Shown here in pieces: positions 48,383 to 61,128 of a stretch of DNA of 64,000 bases (position 1 is its first letter; each line of letters opens with the position of its first letter). The DNA comes from Dimorphilus gyrociliatus (Eukaryota > Annelida > Polychaeta > Dinophilidae), in contig CAJFCJ010000005.1 in NCBI GenBank assembly GCA_904063045.1, forward strand, positions 2,908,165 through 2,972,164, in the 5' to 3' direction. The notes beneath the pieces are model-generated. The model did no database searches. It saw nothing but the letters and a program-made list of their open reading frames with translations, and was not told the DNA's origin. A program made the translations under genes and the position numbers.

Positions 48383-49947
48383 GAGAGGGAGAAAAGGATG
48401 ACGAAAATACTGCTGATGAAGATCAGGAAGATGGTGATGATGAGCACGGGAAGGAAGGGAAATATGTTGAAGAGGAAAAAAATGACCACGAACTCCAAGG
48501 GAAAAGCAAAGGAAATTATAAAGCAGAAGAGAGAAAGGAAGATGAAATAGGTCATAACGATGATGAAAATGGATCATCGGGCGAATACGAAGTTGTTGAT
48601 TTAGAAAGGTGGTATTTAATTTTTTTACTGGTATATTAAAATATTTGCTTTCATTTTTTTTTAGTTCCGATGATAATGAGCTTTATCAAACGTGTCGATC
48701 ATTTATTGATAGTACATCAAGACAAAAATTACCTTCCTTTGTAGATGCAGAAAAACAGAGGAAAAATTCTGGTAACTAATATTCCATCATGATAAATGAA
48801 CAATAAAACGATTTTAGTATTAGCAATTCATTGTTTTTGTGATTGTTAGGTTTTCTCGTGAGACGCTCCACTAAACAAGATTCTACAGAAGTCGATTCAA
48901 GTTCTGGTAGTTGCTTTCTTCTAATGTCGTCCGATTCGGACGAAGATGTATTTGTTGACGACAAAGCTAGTATGTAATTTTATTCTTAGTGTTCAACAAA
49001 TATATGTTTTATTACCTTCATTGTGCAGGTAAAGCGCCTGAAATAAGAATAAGAACTCTAACTCCAGATAGATTTCCCCCGAAAAGGGAAATTTTGAAAA
49101 CAACTCGTCCAAAGGATGATAGTTGTTTGTACTACAACTTTTTGTACTCGCTATCGGATTATGTTGATGAAAAAACGAAGAAAAGACATCCGAATGCTAT
49201 TCGATTCGTTGAAAAGTTTCAAAAGCATAAAATTGAATTAACGGAAAAACTTTTCAATGAGTATAATAAAAACGTATTTGATGGAAAATTACCTGAAATG
49301 GAGGTTAAATGGAATAAACGACTTCTGACAACTGCTGGATACTGTAAGTACATGAGCAATAAGGCGACAAAAGCCCACAAAGCCACCATTGATTTGAGTG
49401 ATAAAGTTTGTGACACATCTCAACGTCTTCGTGATGTTCTTTTGCACGAAATGTGTCATGCGGCAGTGTGGTTAATAAATAAAAGAAGAGAAGGTCATGG
49501 TCCTTGTTGGAAATTTTGGGCTGGACTTGCTATAAATAGATATCCGAATTTACCGAAAGTCTCAGTTTGTCACAATTACGCCATTACAAAAAGATTTTTA
49601 TATACGTGTAACAATTGCAATTATCAGTAAGTCTGTCAATCTATAATCTGATATACTGTATATATATATTATATGGGTTTTTTTATAGGATTAGCAGACA
49701 TTCAAAATCACTAAATACTAATAAATATTCATGTGGAAAATGCAAAATGGGCAGATTTGAGGTGCAGCATAATCCAGCTTACAGTACAATCAGAAAAAAG
49801 AGAGTTAGAGATGTACCATCAACACCAAATCCATTTGTGGAATATATCAAAGAAAATTATGGAAGTGTTCGAAAACAGAATAATTCTCACTCTGATACAA
49901 TGAAAGTTTTAAGTGAACAGTTTAGACAAGTTAAAATATCAAAATAG
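45319..49947 (+). CDS. GCNA: Germ cell nuclear acidic peptidase (SprT-like)
   Basis: Eight exons: 45319-45337, 45398-48091, 48167-48239, 48306-48608, 48665-48771, 48850-48969, 49029-49626 and 49689-49947. The first ~1150 residues are disordered, acidic and Ser-rich. They contain SUMO-interaction-like motifs, a hydrophobic triplet next to acids: VFLLSDSDDNE, CFLLMSSDSDEDVFVDD, and SFIVPDESIDED. A SprT metalloprotease domain follows, with the zinc site HEMCHAAVWLINK and the third His in GHGPCW. A C4 zinc ribbon (YTCNNCNY to YSCGKCKMG) is split by the last intron, and an HMG-like tail (TPNPFVEYIKENY) ends it. GCNA protects germline genomes from DNA-protein crosslinks. The long IDR plus SprT plus ribbon plus HMG-like tail separates it from SPRTN. 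Exon 4 holds a GAG/GAA repeat encoding poly-Glu. Confidence 0.92.
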
Positions 49948-50497
49948 CTTAAATATATAGACATATATTTTTTTACTTTGTCAGTCTATTATTTTACTGT
50001 ACAAATAGAAAATTCTCGTATTGAAATAACACACTTTTTTTTTTTTAAACAAAAATGTTTCCTTTTTCTCTCTCATCTATATTTGCCTGTATGTTTGTTT
50101 CTTGTTTTTATTCTCCTTTTTTTTTATCAATCCCTTCAAAGTCTATTTGTCTAATATGTTAAATTTCCTTTTTTCTTTTTTTTTAAAAAAAAGTTCTTGT
50201 GCAGTCATTCTTTCTTTGAAAATATCTTAATAGACATATTTCCATAAAAAAATACCTAGTGTAGAAATAATAATATACTGAGTCATTTTTTCTATAAAGT
50301 ATTTAAATGTATTGGAGATGCTAAGAGATAAAAAAAATAATACAAATTGGAAAGAAACAAGAGAAGAAATCTTGTTCTTTTCTGATTATCCATTAAAGTA
50401 GACTAGAATGGGAAATTTATAATAACTAGTCAAGTTACAATTGAATGTTTTAATGATGAAATTGAACCTTATTTAAATATTAAATATGTAAAATAAG
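49948..50497. other. Intergenic between GCNA and the SLC2-like gene
   Basis: 550 bp rich in T runs at its start (about 50030-50200), then AT-rich. Presumably the GCNA 3' end and the next promoter; no feature is recognisable. Confidence 0.35.
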
Positions 50498-52448
50498 ATG
50501 CGTAAACAAACCATTGAATCTCAATTTTTCTCATCAACTACTCATTCTGTAATATTAATTAGTATTTAAAATGATAAAGTTATATCTTGGTATTATTTTT
50601 TAGGATGATGAAGACGCAACAACGAATATTAGCGAACAATTTAGTAAATCTATTGACATTGCTCAACATGAAATGGAGAACAAAGCAACTGGAAATCTTA
50701 TAGATAGTTTTAATGTAATTATTTAAATGTACACATTTACTGATTGTGTTTATTAAATGTGGAAATACAATCAACAGATATTAACTGGTATTAATTTACA
50801 AAATCAAGAAAAGAGTGTTTTTGAACTAACCAATGCCAACTGGTTATTTTCTGTTTTGCTCGTTCAGTTAGGTACATCTTTTATACATGGTTTCAACATT
50901 TCCTGCTTCAATCTACCATATTACGTAGATATTATATTTATTGTATTTAAATAACATTAAATACGTGACTAAGCAATCTTAACAACTTCTTAAAGCATAT
51001 AATTTCTTCCATTAATGAAACACTTCATAAGCATTCTCTTTTTGTTGAAAAATATACTGCTATCTATACATATTCATCGTTTACAGCAGTAATTTATTTC
51101 GGGGCATTTTGCGGTGTTTTAATGTATGATAATTTATTCATAATAAATTAATTATTGCTAACTATTAAATACCTAGATTAATGAAAACTGTTGAGCAGTA
51201 TAATGATAGAAAAGTACTTTTATTAAGTCAACTATTCATATATATTGGTGGAATATTAGCGATATTTTCCATATTCTTAAAAGTATTATCATTAATGTTT
51301 CTCTCAAGATTTTTAATTGGTCTTCATCTTGGAATAACTTTTACACTAAGTACAAATTTCACATTTGAAATAACTCAGAATCGGTTAAAGAATATAAACA
51401 TTGGTCTACAGCAAATCGTATTTAATTTCGGTCTAATTTGCAGTAGTTTAATTAATCTATCCGATGAAATAGCTAAAGAAAATAGATGGCCACTAATAGC
51501 TATTATACAATTGGTACCCAGCTTGATTTCTGTATGTGCGTTAAGAATTCTACCCGACTCACCTGTTTTCCATTTAAGAAGAGATCAACATACCGATTGC
51601 ATTAATTCGTTAAAATTCTATTTTAAAAAGGCCAACATTGAAAAAGTCTTAAAGTGTATAGAAGCGCAAGAAGCACAAACTCATTCTTGTAGAATAAACG
51701 ATGAAAAATGGTCTAAGATGTTTCTAAGAATAAGACCATTAATAATTTGTTTTACGCTGTTAACTATACGAGAAATATCGTTAATTAATGGGGTTAGTTA
51801 ATATGTTATCTATGTCTCTTGTTTTCATTTCCTCTCTACTATATTACTTAAGATGTTGTTTCATTCTTTAAATAGATTCTATGCTTTTCTCAAAGTATTA
51901 ATGAAATTCTTCTGGAAGATAGGAATTTAGCTAATAAATATTCATTAACTTATTACGGAATTATATTTCTCTCATCAATCATAGGGGTACAATTTATCTA
52001 TAATATATTCTATACTTTATCTATATTATATCGAATATAAATTTAACAGATAAGCTTAGCTGACAAATTCAGGAAAAAGCGTCTATTATTGATATCTATA
52101 ATAGGCGTTATATTATGTAATATATTACTTTGTACAACTTATTACATTCTCGTAAAACCTGGAATGATAACAGTATTTATAGCCTTTTACTCAATTCTAG
52201 TAGCTATATATTCTCTTGGATTAGGGATAATACCATGGATTATAATTAATGAAATAATACCAAAAGACAATTTAAGGAAATATAAAAAAATTGTTCACTT
52301 ATTCTTTTGGTTTATTAATTTTTGTATTACTCTATTCTTTTTACCAGTTTTTTTACATTTTGGTGGAGTAGTGTTTGTATTTTCGGCAATATTCTTATTT
52401 TTTGGCCTAATATTTATTAAATTATGTATTTCTGATAAATTATATTAA
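50498..52448 (+). CDS. Divergent SLC2-like (sugar porter) MFS transporter
   Basis: Seven exons, 50498-50548, 50604-50714, 50778-50924, 50996-51123, 51177-51792, 51876-51986 and 52050-52448, give 520 residues, all in phase. A ~70-residue acidic cytoplasmic N-terminus precedes TM1 (NWLFSVLLVQLGTSFIHGFN). The sugar-porter plan can be followed: a TM1-TM2 loop, FGAFCGVL (TM2), SRFLIGLHLGITFTLS (TM4), a GLQQI helix start (TM5), LPDSPVFHL in place of PESPRYL, a cytoplasmic loop of the usual size, LADKFRKKR (loop 8-9) and GLGIIPWIIINE in place of GPGPIPW. Several signature residues are lost: no GRR in loop 2-3 (LMKTVEQYNDRK instead), no Arg in PESPR, no QLS in TM7. Substrate unknown; it may be a fast-evolving or non-sugar member. 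The first two exons are supported by phase and composition only. Confidence 0.72.
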
Positions 52449-52583
52449 TTTTATAATTTGTATTAAAGTTATTTTTATTGCTTTTTTATGTAAATTCTTA
52501 ATTAATGTTTCTTCCAATACTTTTGAAAATATAACCACAAACCAGTCTAATATAGTAAGAGTGCCATCTATTTTATTTATAAA

Positions 52584-54031
52584 ATGTCGTGTCAAACAAC
52601 TACCTCAAAATTGACTTATAAGTTTCCCAAATTTAAAAGGAAATTTAAAAGGAGTAAGCAACAAGATCTTAGCTCGTTATTCCCAAATTTAGTATCTAAC
52701 TGGAGGTATTATACCGGTTTATTAAGAGGCCATTCGGTTTATTTAGATCTTGCTACGGGATTAGCATTACACAACGTGGTTAGTCCATTCAACAAAGTAA
52801 TATATTTAGTTTAAAACAATCTCTTTATATTTTTAAGAGTTTCTTTGGAAAAGGTACTTTGTCAAATAATAAACCTGATTTCAATATGTTGGAGACAAAC
52901 CGAGGTTTCAAAACGAAAGAGAGCTTACAAATTTTATCAAAAAGAAGGTTGTTGCTCTGTTATATTATCTTGATTCCAATATATAATTATGTATTTCTAC
53001 ATATAAACAAACAGATATTTAAGATATAAGAAATGGTCACAATTGGAAGCGAACATTGATAATGAACCATCAGATTATACAGATACTGAAGAATTTCAAC
53101 CATCAGTGAGGAAAGATGATAAAATAATGACTGAGGATATGGATTATAACGAACCAATCTGCGAAATCAACGAAGAAGACGATGATTCTTATTCGGAATA
53201 TGAAGAAAACTTTAATACGCCTGAAGACAATGAGTCTATCGATAAAAATGATTTGGATGAAAGATGTCTAACGGAAGAAACAGACGGCAATATTGTAGTT
53301 TTGGACGATTCTGATTTAAGCGATATGGAGAATCCTGGTAAAAAGTGGTTAACTGTTAGAAAAACATTACCATTCAATATGAAAGAAGATATTCAATTGA
53401 CATTGTATGAAGCCTTTTTTCTTTCCTACGCCCTGGGAGTTTTAGTGATAAAAAGTGAAAAGTATGTATATAAGTAAAGTATTTAATTTTCATTGCTAAT
53501 TAAACCTTATATATCTTATAGAGAAGAGGAATATTCAATAATCGAATTATGGAAAAAATTTTGTTCAATTGAAGAAGATTTTATTCAACTATATTCTGCT
53601 TATCACTATTTTAGAGGAAAGGGTTGGATTGTTAAATCAGGCATAAAATATGGAGCCCATTTTTGTAAGTAGCCCTCATAAGTAACAATTTTACCCAATT
53701 GTTTATATACCATGTCTTGTAACAGTGTTATATAAAGATGGTCCAACATATTTTCATGCAAGTTTTGCCGTTCAAATTTTTAAAAGCGATGAGAAATTGA
53801 GTTGGTTAGGTTTAAGTGCTTTAAATAGAATTCAAGAACAAGTTGGAAAGGTAAAAATATATAAATTTGAAAATCTTAAATTATTAATTTTTACTTTTAC
53901 AGGAAGTTTTAATATGTTATGTTACTGCGCCATCCGATATTTCTAATCCTAATTGTTTACAAAATGTTAAGATAAAGGAAATATTGTTAAAACGATGGAC
54001 GGCATCAATAGAAGAAGATGAACAGTCATAA
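52584..54031 (+). CDS. TSEN2: tRNA-splicing endonuclease catalytic subunit Sen2
   Basis: Six exons, 52584-52796, 52838-52947, 53015-53461, 53522-53664, 53726-53850 and 53903-54031, give 388 residues. TSEN2 is one of the two nuclease subunits of the tetramer that cuts introns from pre-tRNA in the nucleus and makes the 5' cut. The N-terminal domain has FFGKGTLSNNKPDF, matching the family's FGKG(I/T)LSRSRP. An acidic low-complexity insert spans about residues 115-210. The catalytic domain contains LYEAFFLSYALGVL, AYHYFRGKGWIVKSGIKYG and LLYKDGPTYFHASFAV. Tyr and His of the Tyr-His-Lys triad stand eight residues apart in LYKDGPTYFH, and the Lys is in EQVGKEVLICYV. The gene is 257 bp before ZFR on the same strand. 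Confidence 0.94.
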
Positions 54032-54288
54032 CATAGTTACTTAATTTTGTAAATAAATTTTTGAATTTTCAAGTACAAATTATTTAATTTAATTTGCTTT
54101 TTCTATAATACCATTATTTTTTCATTTAAACATTAAGTATTATTTTATATTGGAATAAACAAAGAATCCGAGAATAAATTACTGTTGTTTATTCCTGTCG
54201 TATTTTAGGTGTACCTGTTTCTAACATGTACGACAAAAAACGAGACTGTGCGTGATTTTTTTCAGTTGGAAGACATTTTGCGTGAATT

Positions 54289-57200
54289 ATGGCTAGTAAC
54301 TATTTCAGTTTTGCGCCTGGAACTTCCCCATATAGGTTTGTGATTAATTAATTAGTCTAATTTTGTGTAGATAAAATTTGGGGCCGATTTTTTTTGTTTT
54401 TACCCCAAATATGAAATAAAGTAATCCTACTGCAAAAGAAAAAAGAGGTGGTCCTCAGAAATCAAGCTCTTTTGTTTTACAGCGCCCAGGCTGCTACCTA
54501 CCAACCTACAGCACAAGCTTATATTCAAACAGCACAAACTGCCTATGCTGCAGCAGCGAGACCAGCAACGGCAACTTATGAATATCAAGGAACCCAGAAC
54601 GCTTATGCGTACCGTCCAGCCGTGGTAATATCATACAATTTACATTTATTTTAATTTAGAGAATTTTTGATTATGTAGACAGCCGCCGCAACCTATGATA
54701 GTAAAGCCTATTACCAAGCCGCCGCCGTTGCAGCACCCGCTGTAGCCACATCATACTCAGTCGCTGAATATCCCTCTGCCGGTATAATATAAAATTTATT
54801 GCTGTCGTAAATATTAATTATATATTAATTATTTGTTTTTTTAGTGGCTGCTGCTGCACAAAATACAGCTAAAACTCAACCGACACCGGCGGCAGTCTCT
54901 ACTTACACCTATTCAGCTGCCTCCACAAACACAAATGCTGGAGCAGCAACTACAACATCAGCATCAAATACTGGCTACTCAGGCTACGACGCCGCCTTGT
55001 ATTCAGCTGCCACAAATTATTATCAACAACAACAGCAGCAAACAAAGAAAACGGCAACTAACTGGCATCAGTATAAAAAAACATCAGCAGGCGGACCAGC
55101 GTCAAATGTTGCAATTAAGAAGAAACCAGGTGGGCCACCTAAAAATCAACAAATGCAATACTGTGAGGTTTGCAAGATTAGCTGCGCAGGACCACAAACA
55201 TTTAAAGAACACTTGGAAGGACAGAAACACAAAAAGAAAGCTCAACAAATGTCTGCCTCATCAACAGCAGCGGCAGCAAAACCCACAAGAGGAGGTTCAA
55301 ATCAACTTCACTGTGAATTATGCGATGTTACGTGCACAGGAAGTGACGCCTACGCTGCTCACATCAGAGGAGCTAAACATCAAAAAGTAATGAAATTACA
55401 TGCTAGATTAGGAAAGCCAATTCCATCTGAAACACCAAAGATATTAGGTGGTCAAATGGAGCAAGCCCAGCCAATACCAACTAAGGTTGGATCAAGTAGT
55501 AGCACGACAGGCGTAGTGAAAAAAGTTCTTTCTGCTCCTAAAATTTCCTTTGTCGGAGGAACAACTTTAAAAACAACAGGAAATAAAGCCGAAGAAGTCA
55601 AAGCAGCTGGCCAAGGACAGGGTCAACAAAGAACAGAAATGGCCCAAGCACAAGCCGTCTGTGATTTGGTGGACGAAATTAAGTTAGCTAGCGACGTTCA
55701 GCCCGTTGGCCATGAATATATTGAAGAAGTACAAAACATGGGAAAAGTTGTTTCATTTCAGTGTAAACTATGCGATTGTAAATTTAATGATCCAAATGCG
55801 AAGGAAATGCATTTGAAAGGAAGAAGACATAGGCTCCAATATAAAAAGAAGGTTGATCCGTCTTTAAAGGTAGAGGTGAAACCTTCAATAAAAGCTAGAA
55901 AAGTGCAAGAAGAGAGAGTTAGAAGAGCAACTGCTAAAGAAGAATACTGGAGAAGGAAGGAACAAGAACAGCGCTGGAGAGAACAAATGCGAATGGAAGA
56001 AGAAAGGTACTGGGACGATTGGCAAATGAGGTCTATGGGCTCTGGTCCTGGTGGAAGACGTCCAGAAACGTCTGACGATCGTCACGTAATGGCGAAACAC
56101 AATAGCATTTATCCAACAGAGCAAGAACTACATGACGTCCAATCCATAGTTTCCTCTTGTGAAAGAGGATTAAAACTTGTATCTGATTATCTCGCTGAAA
56201 ACTGCCCTAAAAAAGAAGAAGAATCAATTGAAAATAAAGATGAGAATACAAATCAAAGGCTTCTAAAAGGAGTTATGAGAGTAGGAGTTTTGGCTAAAGG
56301 ATTACTCTTACAAGGAGATGTAGACGTAGAGTTAGTCGTTCTTTGTTCAGAAAAGCCAACAAACTCACTTTTGGACAAAGTCGCCGATAATTTATTGAAG
56401 CAACTACCAACAGTCAGTGAAGAGCATTATGAAGTTCGTCGAGTCGTCGAGGAAGCCGCCCTTATCGTTAAAGCTACAGGAAAGGATAAGTCTCCTGTTT
56501 GTACGGTCACGTTTACGGCGCCTTGCATAAGAGAAGAAAATGAAGGTTTGCAAATTCAGATCTTTTATATCGGAAATTACATAATCTTTCAGCAAGTAAA
56601 AAAAATCTTATCAAAATTTAAAACTGTTTTATTTAAAACTTTAATTCCCAAAACTGAACAAGGCCAGGGTATTGAGGAATTTTGCATAAAGCTGGGCAAA
56701 GTATATTTTCTTTGTTTTCGCAGGAATGTTTCTCTGTAAGTTCTTACAATTATTCGCAATGTTCCTCATACAAATGATGACATGCTCTCTATTCTTATGA
56801 CTTTATTTTTATAGCGAAATGGAGGCTTTTTGACCATATGCAAATTATTTTATTTTTTTATTTTTTTATTGTATTTTGGTCAAACACCCTACGAATTCGA
56901 ATTGTCTGTTGTAGAGAGTGTGTCCAAGGCCGATCCTCCTGACGTGCTCAACAGGCAAAAATGCCTCGACGCTCTTGCTGCACTTCGCCATACTAAATGG
57001 TTTCAGGTTTGTACCACGCAGCCTTCTCCAAATTTAATTCTATAGCATGTTGTTTGTTATCTATGAGTATATATATTCATACATATATACTGTATATCTT
57101 CAATTGTAATTTTATATATTCGTTGTTTAAATCTTTTCGAGTTAAATAACTAGAATCGTAATATGCGTAATTAAAATGATGGAAAATAGGCGATAAGGCT

Positions 57201-57852
57201 GTGCGGGGCATTGTTCTAAGATCACATATTGCTGCTGTTTTGTCACGTAAGCTTTTCTTTTACTAATTTTATACTGTTTTTATCCTTCGGGATATCAGGC
57301 AAAGGCGGCTGGAATGCAGACGTGTGTGATTCTAATAAGAGTGTTGAGGGATTTGTGCCAGCGAGTTCCGACGTGGATGCCTCTAAACCAATGGGCAATG
57401 GAACTTTTAGTGGAAAAGTGCATAGCTACTGGAGGACCACACATAAGCGTGGGAGATGGACTTCGAAGAGTATTTGAATGTATTGCATCAGGAGTACTTT
57501 TGCCAAAAGGTCCTGGATTGTATGATCCCTGCGAAAAGGAACCCAGTGACGCTGCCGAAAAACTAAGTCCGCAAGAAAGGGAAGACATAACAGCAAGTGC
57601 CCAACATGCCTTACGCCTAATAGCCTTCAAGCAAATTCATAAAGTATTAGGTATGGAGCAGTTAGTTGTTAAGCGACCTTCTACCACCACTAATCCAAGA
57701 AAAAGGCGCCTAACCGCAAGTAATAGTGAATTAGAAGAAGGCGGTAAGTTGTTTTAAAAGAATTTTTACCATTTTATTCATTTTTACTATAAACATTAGG
57801 TACGGAGAAGAAGGATAAGAAAGACGATGAAGAAAATGCGACTGATGAATAA
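54289..57852 (+). CDS. ZFR: Zinc finger RNA-binding protein
   Basis: Seven exons, 54289-54335, 54483-54624, 54679-54781, 54845-56545, 56915-57006, 57299-57743 and 57800-57852, give 860 residues. The N-terminus is Ala/Gln/Tyr-rich low complexity as in vertebrate ZFR ([16 protein letters not shown]). Three U1-like C2H2 fingers follow: [40 protein letters not shown] and [22 protein letters not shown] domain (nucleotidyltransferase-like, as in NF45/NF90) fills the C-terminal ~370 residues ([58 protein letters not shown]). It binds RNA and partners NF45/NF90-type proteins, acting in alternative splicing and in restraining double-stranded-RNA responses. The DZF nucleotidyltransferase fold is catalytically dead across the family. 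Fingers and half the DZF lie in one 1.7 kb exon. Confidence 0.94.
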
Positions 57853-58225
57853 ATCTCTCGTTAAGACTTTTTTCTACTTGTTGCATGCTTGCTATTTGTG
57901 AAAAATAATTGAAAACCCAAATTTTACATAGACTGAATAGATGGGAATATCGATAAATGTTTCGATAATGGGATAAAAACCGGCGTGAACTAATATTTCT
58001 CAGATAGGGTATTGAATAACGATACACATCCAAGTAATTATGATCAAATAAGATGTGTAAAACGTGATTCTGGCACGGGTATAGATTTCAAAGCGACTTA
58101 CTGCAACTATTAATTTATTCATGAACTGAGCTAATGTTACTCTTTTAATCTAATTTTCAGAAAGTAAGGTCGATCTATAATAAACAATTTAATTTTAGTG
58201 TTCATGGACCGTATTTTTTAGATAG
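57853..58225. other. Tail-to-tail intergenic region
   Basis: 373 bp between the ZFR and RPUSD1 stop codons. No polyadenylation signal is unambiguous and no gene is seen; the minus frame at 57731-58033 overlaps ZFR's last exons and is rejected. Confidence 0.35.
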
Positions 58226-59241
58226 TTAATTCGATTCTTCATGATTGTCTCGCCAATTCTCATAAGTCTGAATAGTTCTTTCAATAGTCCATAACGAGTC
58301 TGCCTCGGGTGTAAATGGATCATTCGACTTGACGTCGACAATTTCCATTGGTGTTGGCATTTTAAAGTAGAAAGCGTGAAGCATCATTCGATACGGTTCT
58401 GTGTCAGTTTTATTACTGTACATAAAATCGCCGACAATCGGGTAGCCCATTTCTTTGCAGTGCACTCGAAGTTGATGAGTTCTGCCTGAAAACAATACTG
58501 GACTAGAAATCAATAACTTTTATAAGCGCTTGAGGAAACCTGTAAATGGCACTAAAATAACTTTCGTCGCCGGTTGTCCATTATAATAACCGTACTGCAG
58601 AACACTCAATCCGGTTGACGCCGGACGTGGTTTTTCACAATTCTCATTGGTATAAGAGCACATTTTGTGAATTTCAGTGATACTTTTATCTCTACCAATT
58701 GCTAAGTCAAATTTAGTAAATTCGTCTGATTTCAAGTGTCCCCTGACCTATTGGAATTACTGTTAAGTTAAGTAATAAGGCTAATAGTTAAAGCCAATAA
58801 ATACCAAAGCTAAGTAATGTTTAGTGACAGTCCTATTCTGAAATGCTTTTGCTGCTGCTCTTGCAGTTCTCTTATTTGCGGCTATGCATAAGCAACCGCT
58901 AGTTGCGTGATCTAGGCGATGTACGAACCTAAAAGTTAAATTATTTATGAAATTTAGATTCTACAACGAATTATCTTCATTTACCTAAAACCAAATGCAC
59001 AATCGCTAATATAATCAGGGACGGAATTCTTGAGCTGTTTTTCTACAGTTATGTAATCTTTTTCATCGTTGCTATACACTTTAACATCATATCTTTTATT
59101 AATAACCAAAAAGTGTTGTGTTTTGTAAAGCACCTCAATATCGCTCATTCGTACAGGTTTTCCTCTGCCTTCACCTAAAAATTGCCGTATGTAGCACTTA
59201 TAATGCCACCTTAAAAATGAAAGGAACTCTCTAGCTTTCAT
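58226..59241 (-). CDS. RPUSD1: RNA pseudouridine synthase, RluA family (RPUSD1-like)
   Basis: Four exons, 58985-59241, 58805-58928, 58540-58747 and 58226-58485, give 282 residues. The enzyme converts uridine to pseudouridine in RNA. The catalytic Asp is in [15 protein letters not shown] (motif II). Other RluA landmarks: [12 protein letters not shown] (motif I), [13 protein letters not shown], and [20 protein letters not shown] (motif III). [11 protein letters not shown] is shared with human RPUSD1. The annotated ATG adds an N-terminal ~31 residues ([19 protein letters not shown]); the later Met ([11 protein letters not shown], at 59148) matches the human start, so either may be used, and the upstream part could be a weak targeting sequence. 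Exon 3 uses the acceptor CCAATAG|GTC, needed for frame. Confidence 0.92.
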
Positions 59242-59964
59242 TAATTAAAGATTCCAGGGGATGAAAATTATATATCATCTCTGGTATTTAATATCAAAAT
59301 TCTCTACTACTCGAAGAACACATGTAGTATGGGTTCTGCAATGTTCTAGACTGGTTCCTTTTGGTTTTCAAGTATACAATTGGTTCTTAGATACAACGTA
59401 TTAATTTGATATTACTATAGTCTTTAGTCGCTTTTGATAATTAATTTGAAGATGACATTGTTTATTTTCCTACATTAGTATATCAGTTATGAAACGTCAA
59501 CCCTTTCTCTAGAAAGATGAGCTGTTTTAAATATAAAGGTCTGAAATGAAAACAGACTTTAAACACCTTATGTCTAAAAGCAGATAGAGCCAAAAGTCTT
59601 GAGTGTGTGTGTGAGTGTCATAGAAAGAGCATTAAGAATGGAATATTTTAAAGAGGAATTGTCAGACTTTTAACTCATTTAGAGAAAATTCAGTGAGCTT
59701 TGTACATAGTAATATCTACAACAGATATAGAAAGAGTCATTCAATAGCTAAGTTCAGAGTATTAATGAAATTGTCAGCAAGCTACGCTTTTAACGTGATT
59801 ATAATTTCTAACCATTTCACAGAAATACACTATTCTTTTCTTTTTTGTGAAAGTTAACAGTTGCTTATGTTCTTTGTTGAATAATGACTTATTTATTATT
59901 GAAATCGTGTTTTGTTTATTATTTATACAGGAAAATTGATAGGCTTAATCTATTAATAAATTTT
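59242..59964. other. Intergenic between two minus-strand genes
   Basis: 723 bp upstream of the RPUSD1 start and downstream of the MIC26/27 stop. It has a GTGTGTGTGAGTGT stretch at about 59602-59616. No exon was recognised. Confidence 0.35.
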
Positions 59965-61128
59965 TTAGCGTGTTGTATACATGTCTTTATCGTCTGGATT
60001 TGACATATTTCTATCAGCTTTATCCTCCTTCAAGTTGTTCGATTTTTCAACAACCTTTGATTCATCCGAAAATGGGGCAGTCTAAAATGAAGAAGGAAAT
60101 CGATTAAATCTATAATTAAAGTAGATAATAAAAAGAATGCAGACTTTTTCTTGAATGATTTTTTTAATTTCCTTAACGCGCTCCTCTGGATCTATTGAGA
60201 TTTAATTAACTATTAATTAATATTATAAAAGCTAATAAAATTAATAAAAGTAGACATACGATTGGGTTTAACTAGAGATAAAACCTCTGTTTTTAGTTTA
60301 TTCCATCCTTTTGTAGATATGTTAACAGCTTCTTGAGGATAGCAAATTGCAGCTGCCGATGTCATGCCAGTAGCAGCAAACAGCGTCTTTCTGAATACTC
60401 CACCTGATAAAAAAAAAGATAATGCTTATTTTATATATATTTTTTTAATGGGCAATTTAACAATAAACCTTTATATCCCGCTATAATTCCAGTCATACCG
60501 GCTAGGGTAATAAGAGTTGCTCTAGGAAGAGTTCTTGTATCATCTTTAAATGTGTAAAGAGCCTCTAGATGATGAGAAATACAAGATTTTTTTGGTTAAT
60601 TAGATAATATTCATATATATAATAAACTTACCTTTACTGTGGCTTACACCAGTATCATATTTTTGTTTAATTTTTTCCTTAGCGTCCTTGACAAATAAGA
60701 GAATTCTAAAAATTGCTTTGTACTAATATTAATTAAATTATAAAAACCTGCACTGCAATGATTTGTCCCCAAATTGCCTGTCTAAATCTTGAAACTTGAA
60801 TATCGTAGGATGAGGGGGTATCGTGAACTATTTCAAATTCGACTTTTGGCTCATCATACATAGAGAGCTATAAACAAATTATAAGAACATCAGTCAAAAG
60901 AATTTTTAATTTCATTCATATTTCTTAGTCTATTTTTGTATTGCCGATGAGAAAATATATACTATATAATTATTTATTAGACCCCTATACTGATTATAAT
61001 ATTGTCTGCTGATATAGGGATCGGCACGAAAATGGGATACATTATTCATTTACCTCATTAACAGTTATTTTAGATTGATCATGTCCTTTACCACCTGACG
61101 TTAACTTTTGCAAAAATTTACTGGCCAT
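59965..61128 (-). CDS. MICOS complex subunit MIC26/MIC27 (apolipoprotein O family)
   Basis: Seven short exons run from the ATG at 61126-61128 (MASKFLQKLTSGG) to the TAA at 59965-59967, all in phase. The conserved N-terminal LSMYDEP corresponds to the family's LS(I/L)Y block. A helical region with a heptad look follows (VSRFRQAIWGQIIAVQDAKEKIKQKY). Then comes the glycine-rich membrane segment LPRATLITLAGMTGIIAGYK and a second one, VFRKTLFAATGMTSAAAICY. The family signature CYPQEAV closes the core, with an acidic/basic tail. MIC26/27 sit in the inner mitochondrial membrane at crista junctions and bind cardiolipin. The short lysine-containing N-terminus could be cleaved or not. The paralogue cannot be decided. 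Its start is 295 bp from the divergent vanin start. Confidence 0.85.

Noticed and set aside
48308-48577. Pro/Leu/His-rich minus-strand frames
   Set aside because: Complement of the Glu-rich GCNA exon; only the plus strand has splice sites and a protein match.
48989-49630. SprT domain as a separate SPRTN gene
   Set aside because: The upstream acidic exons splice to it in phase and the zinc ribbon and HMG-like tail follow, the GCNA layout.
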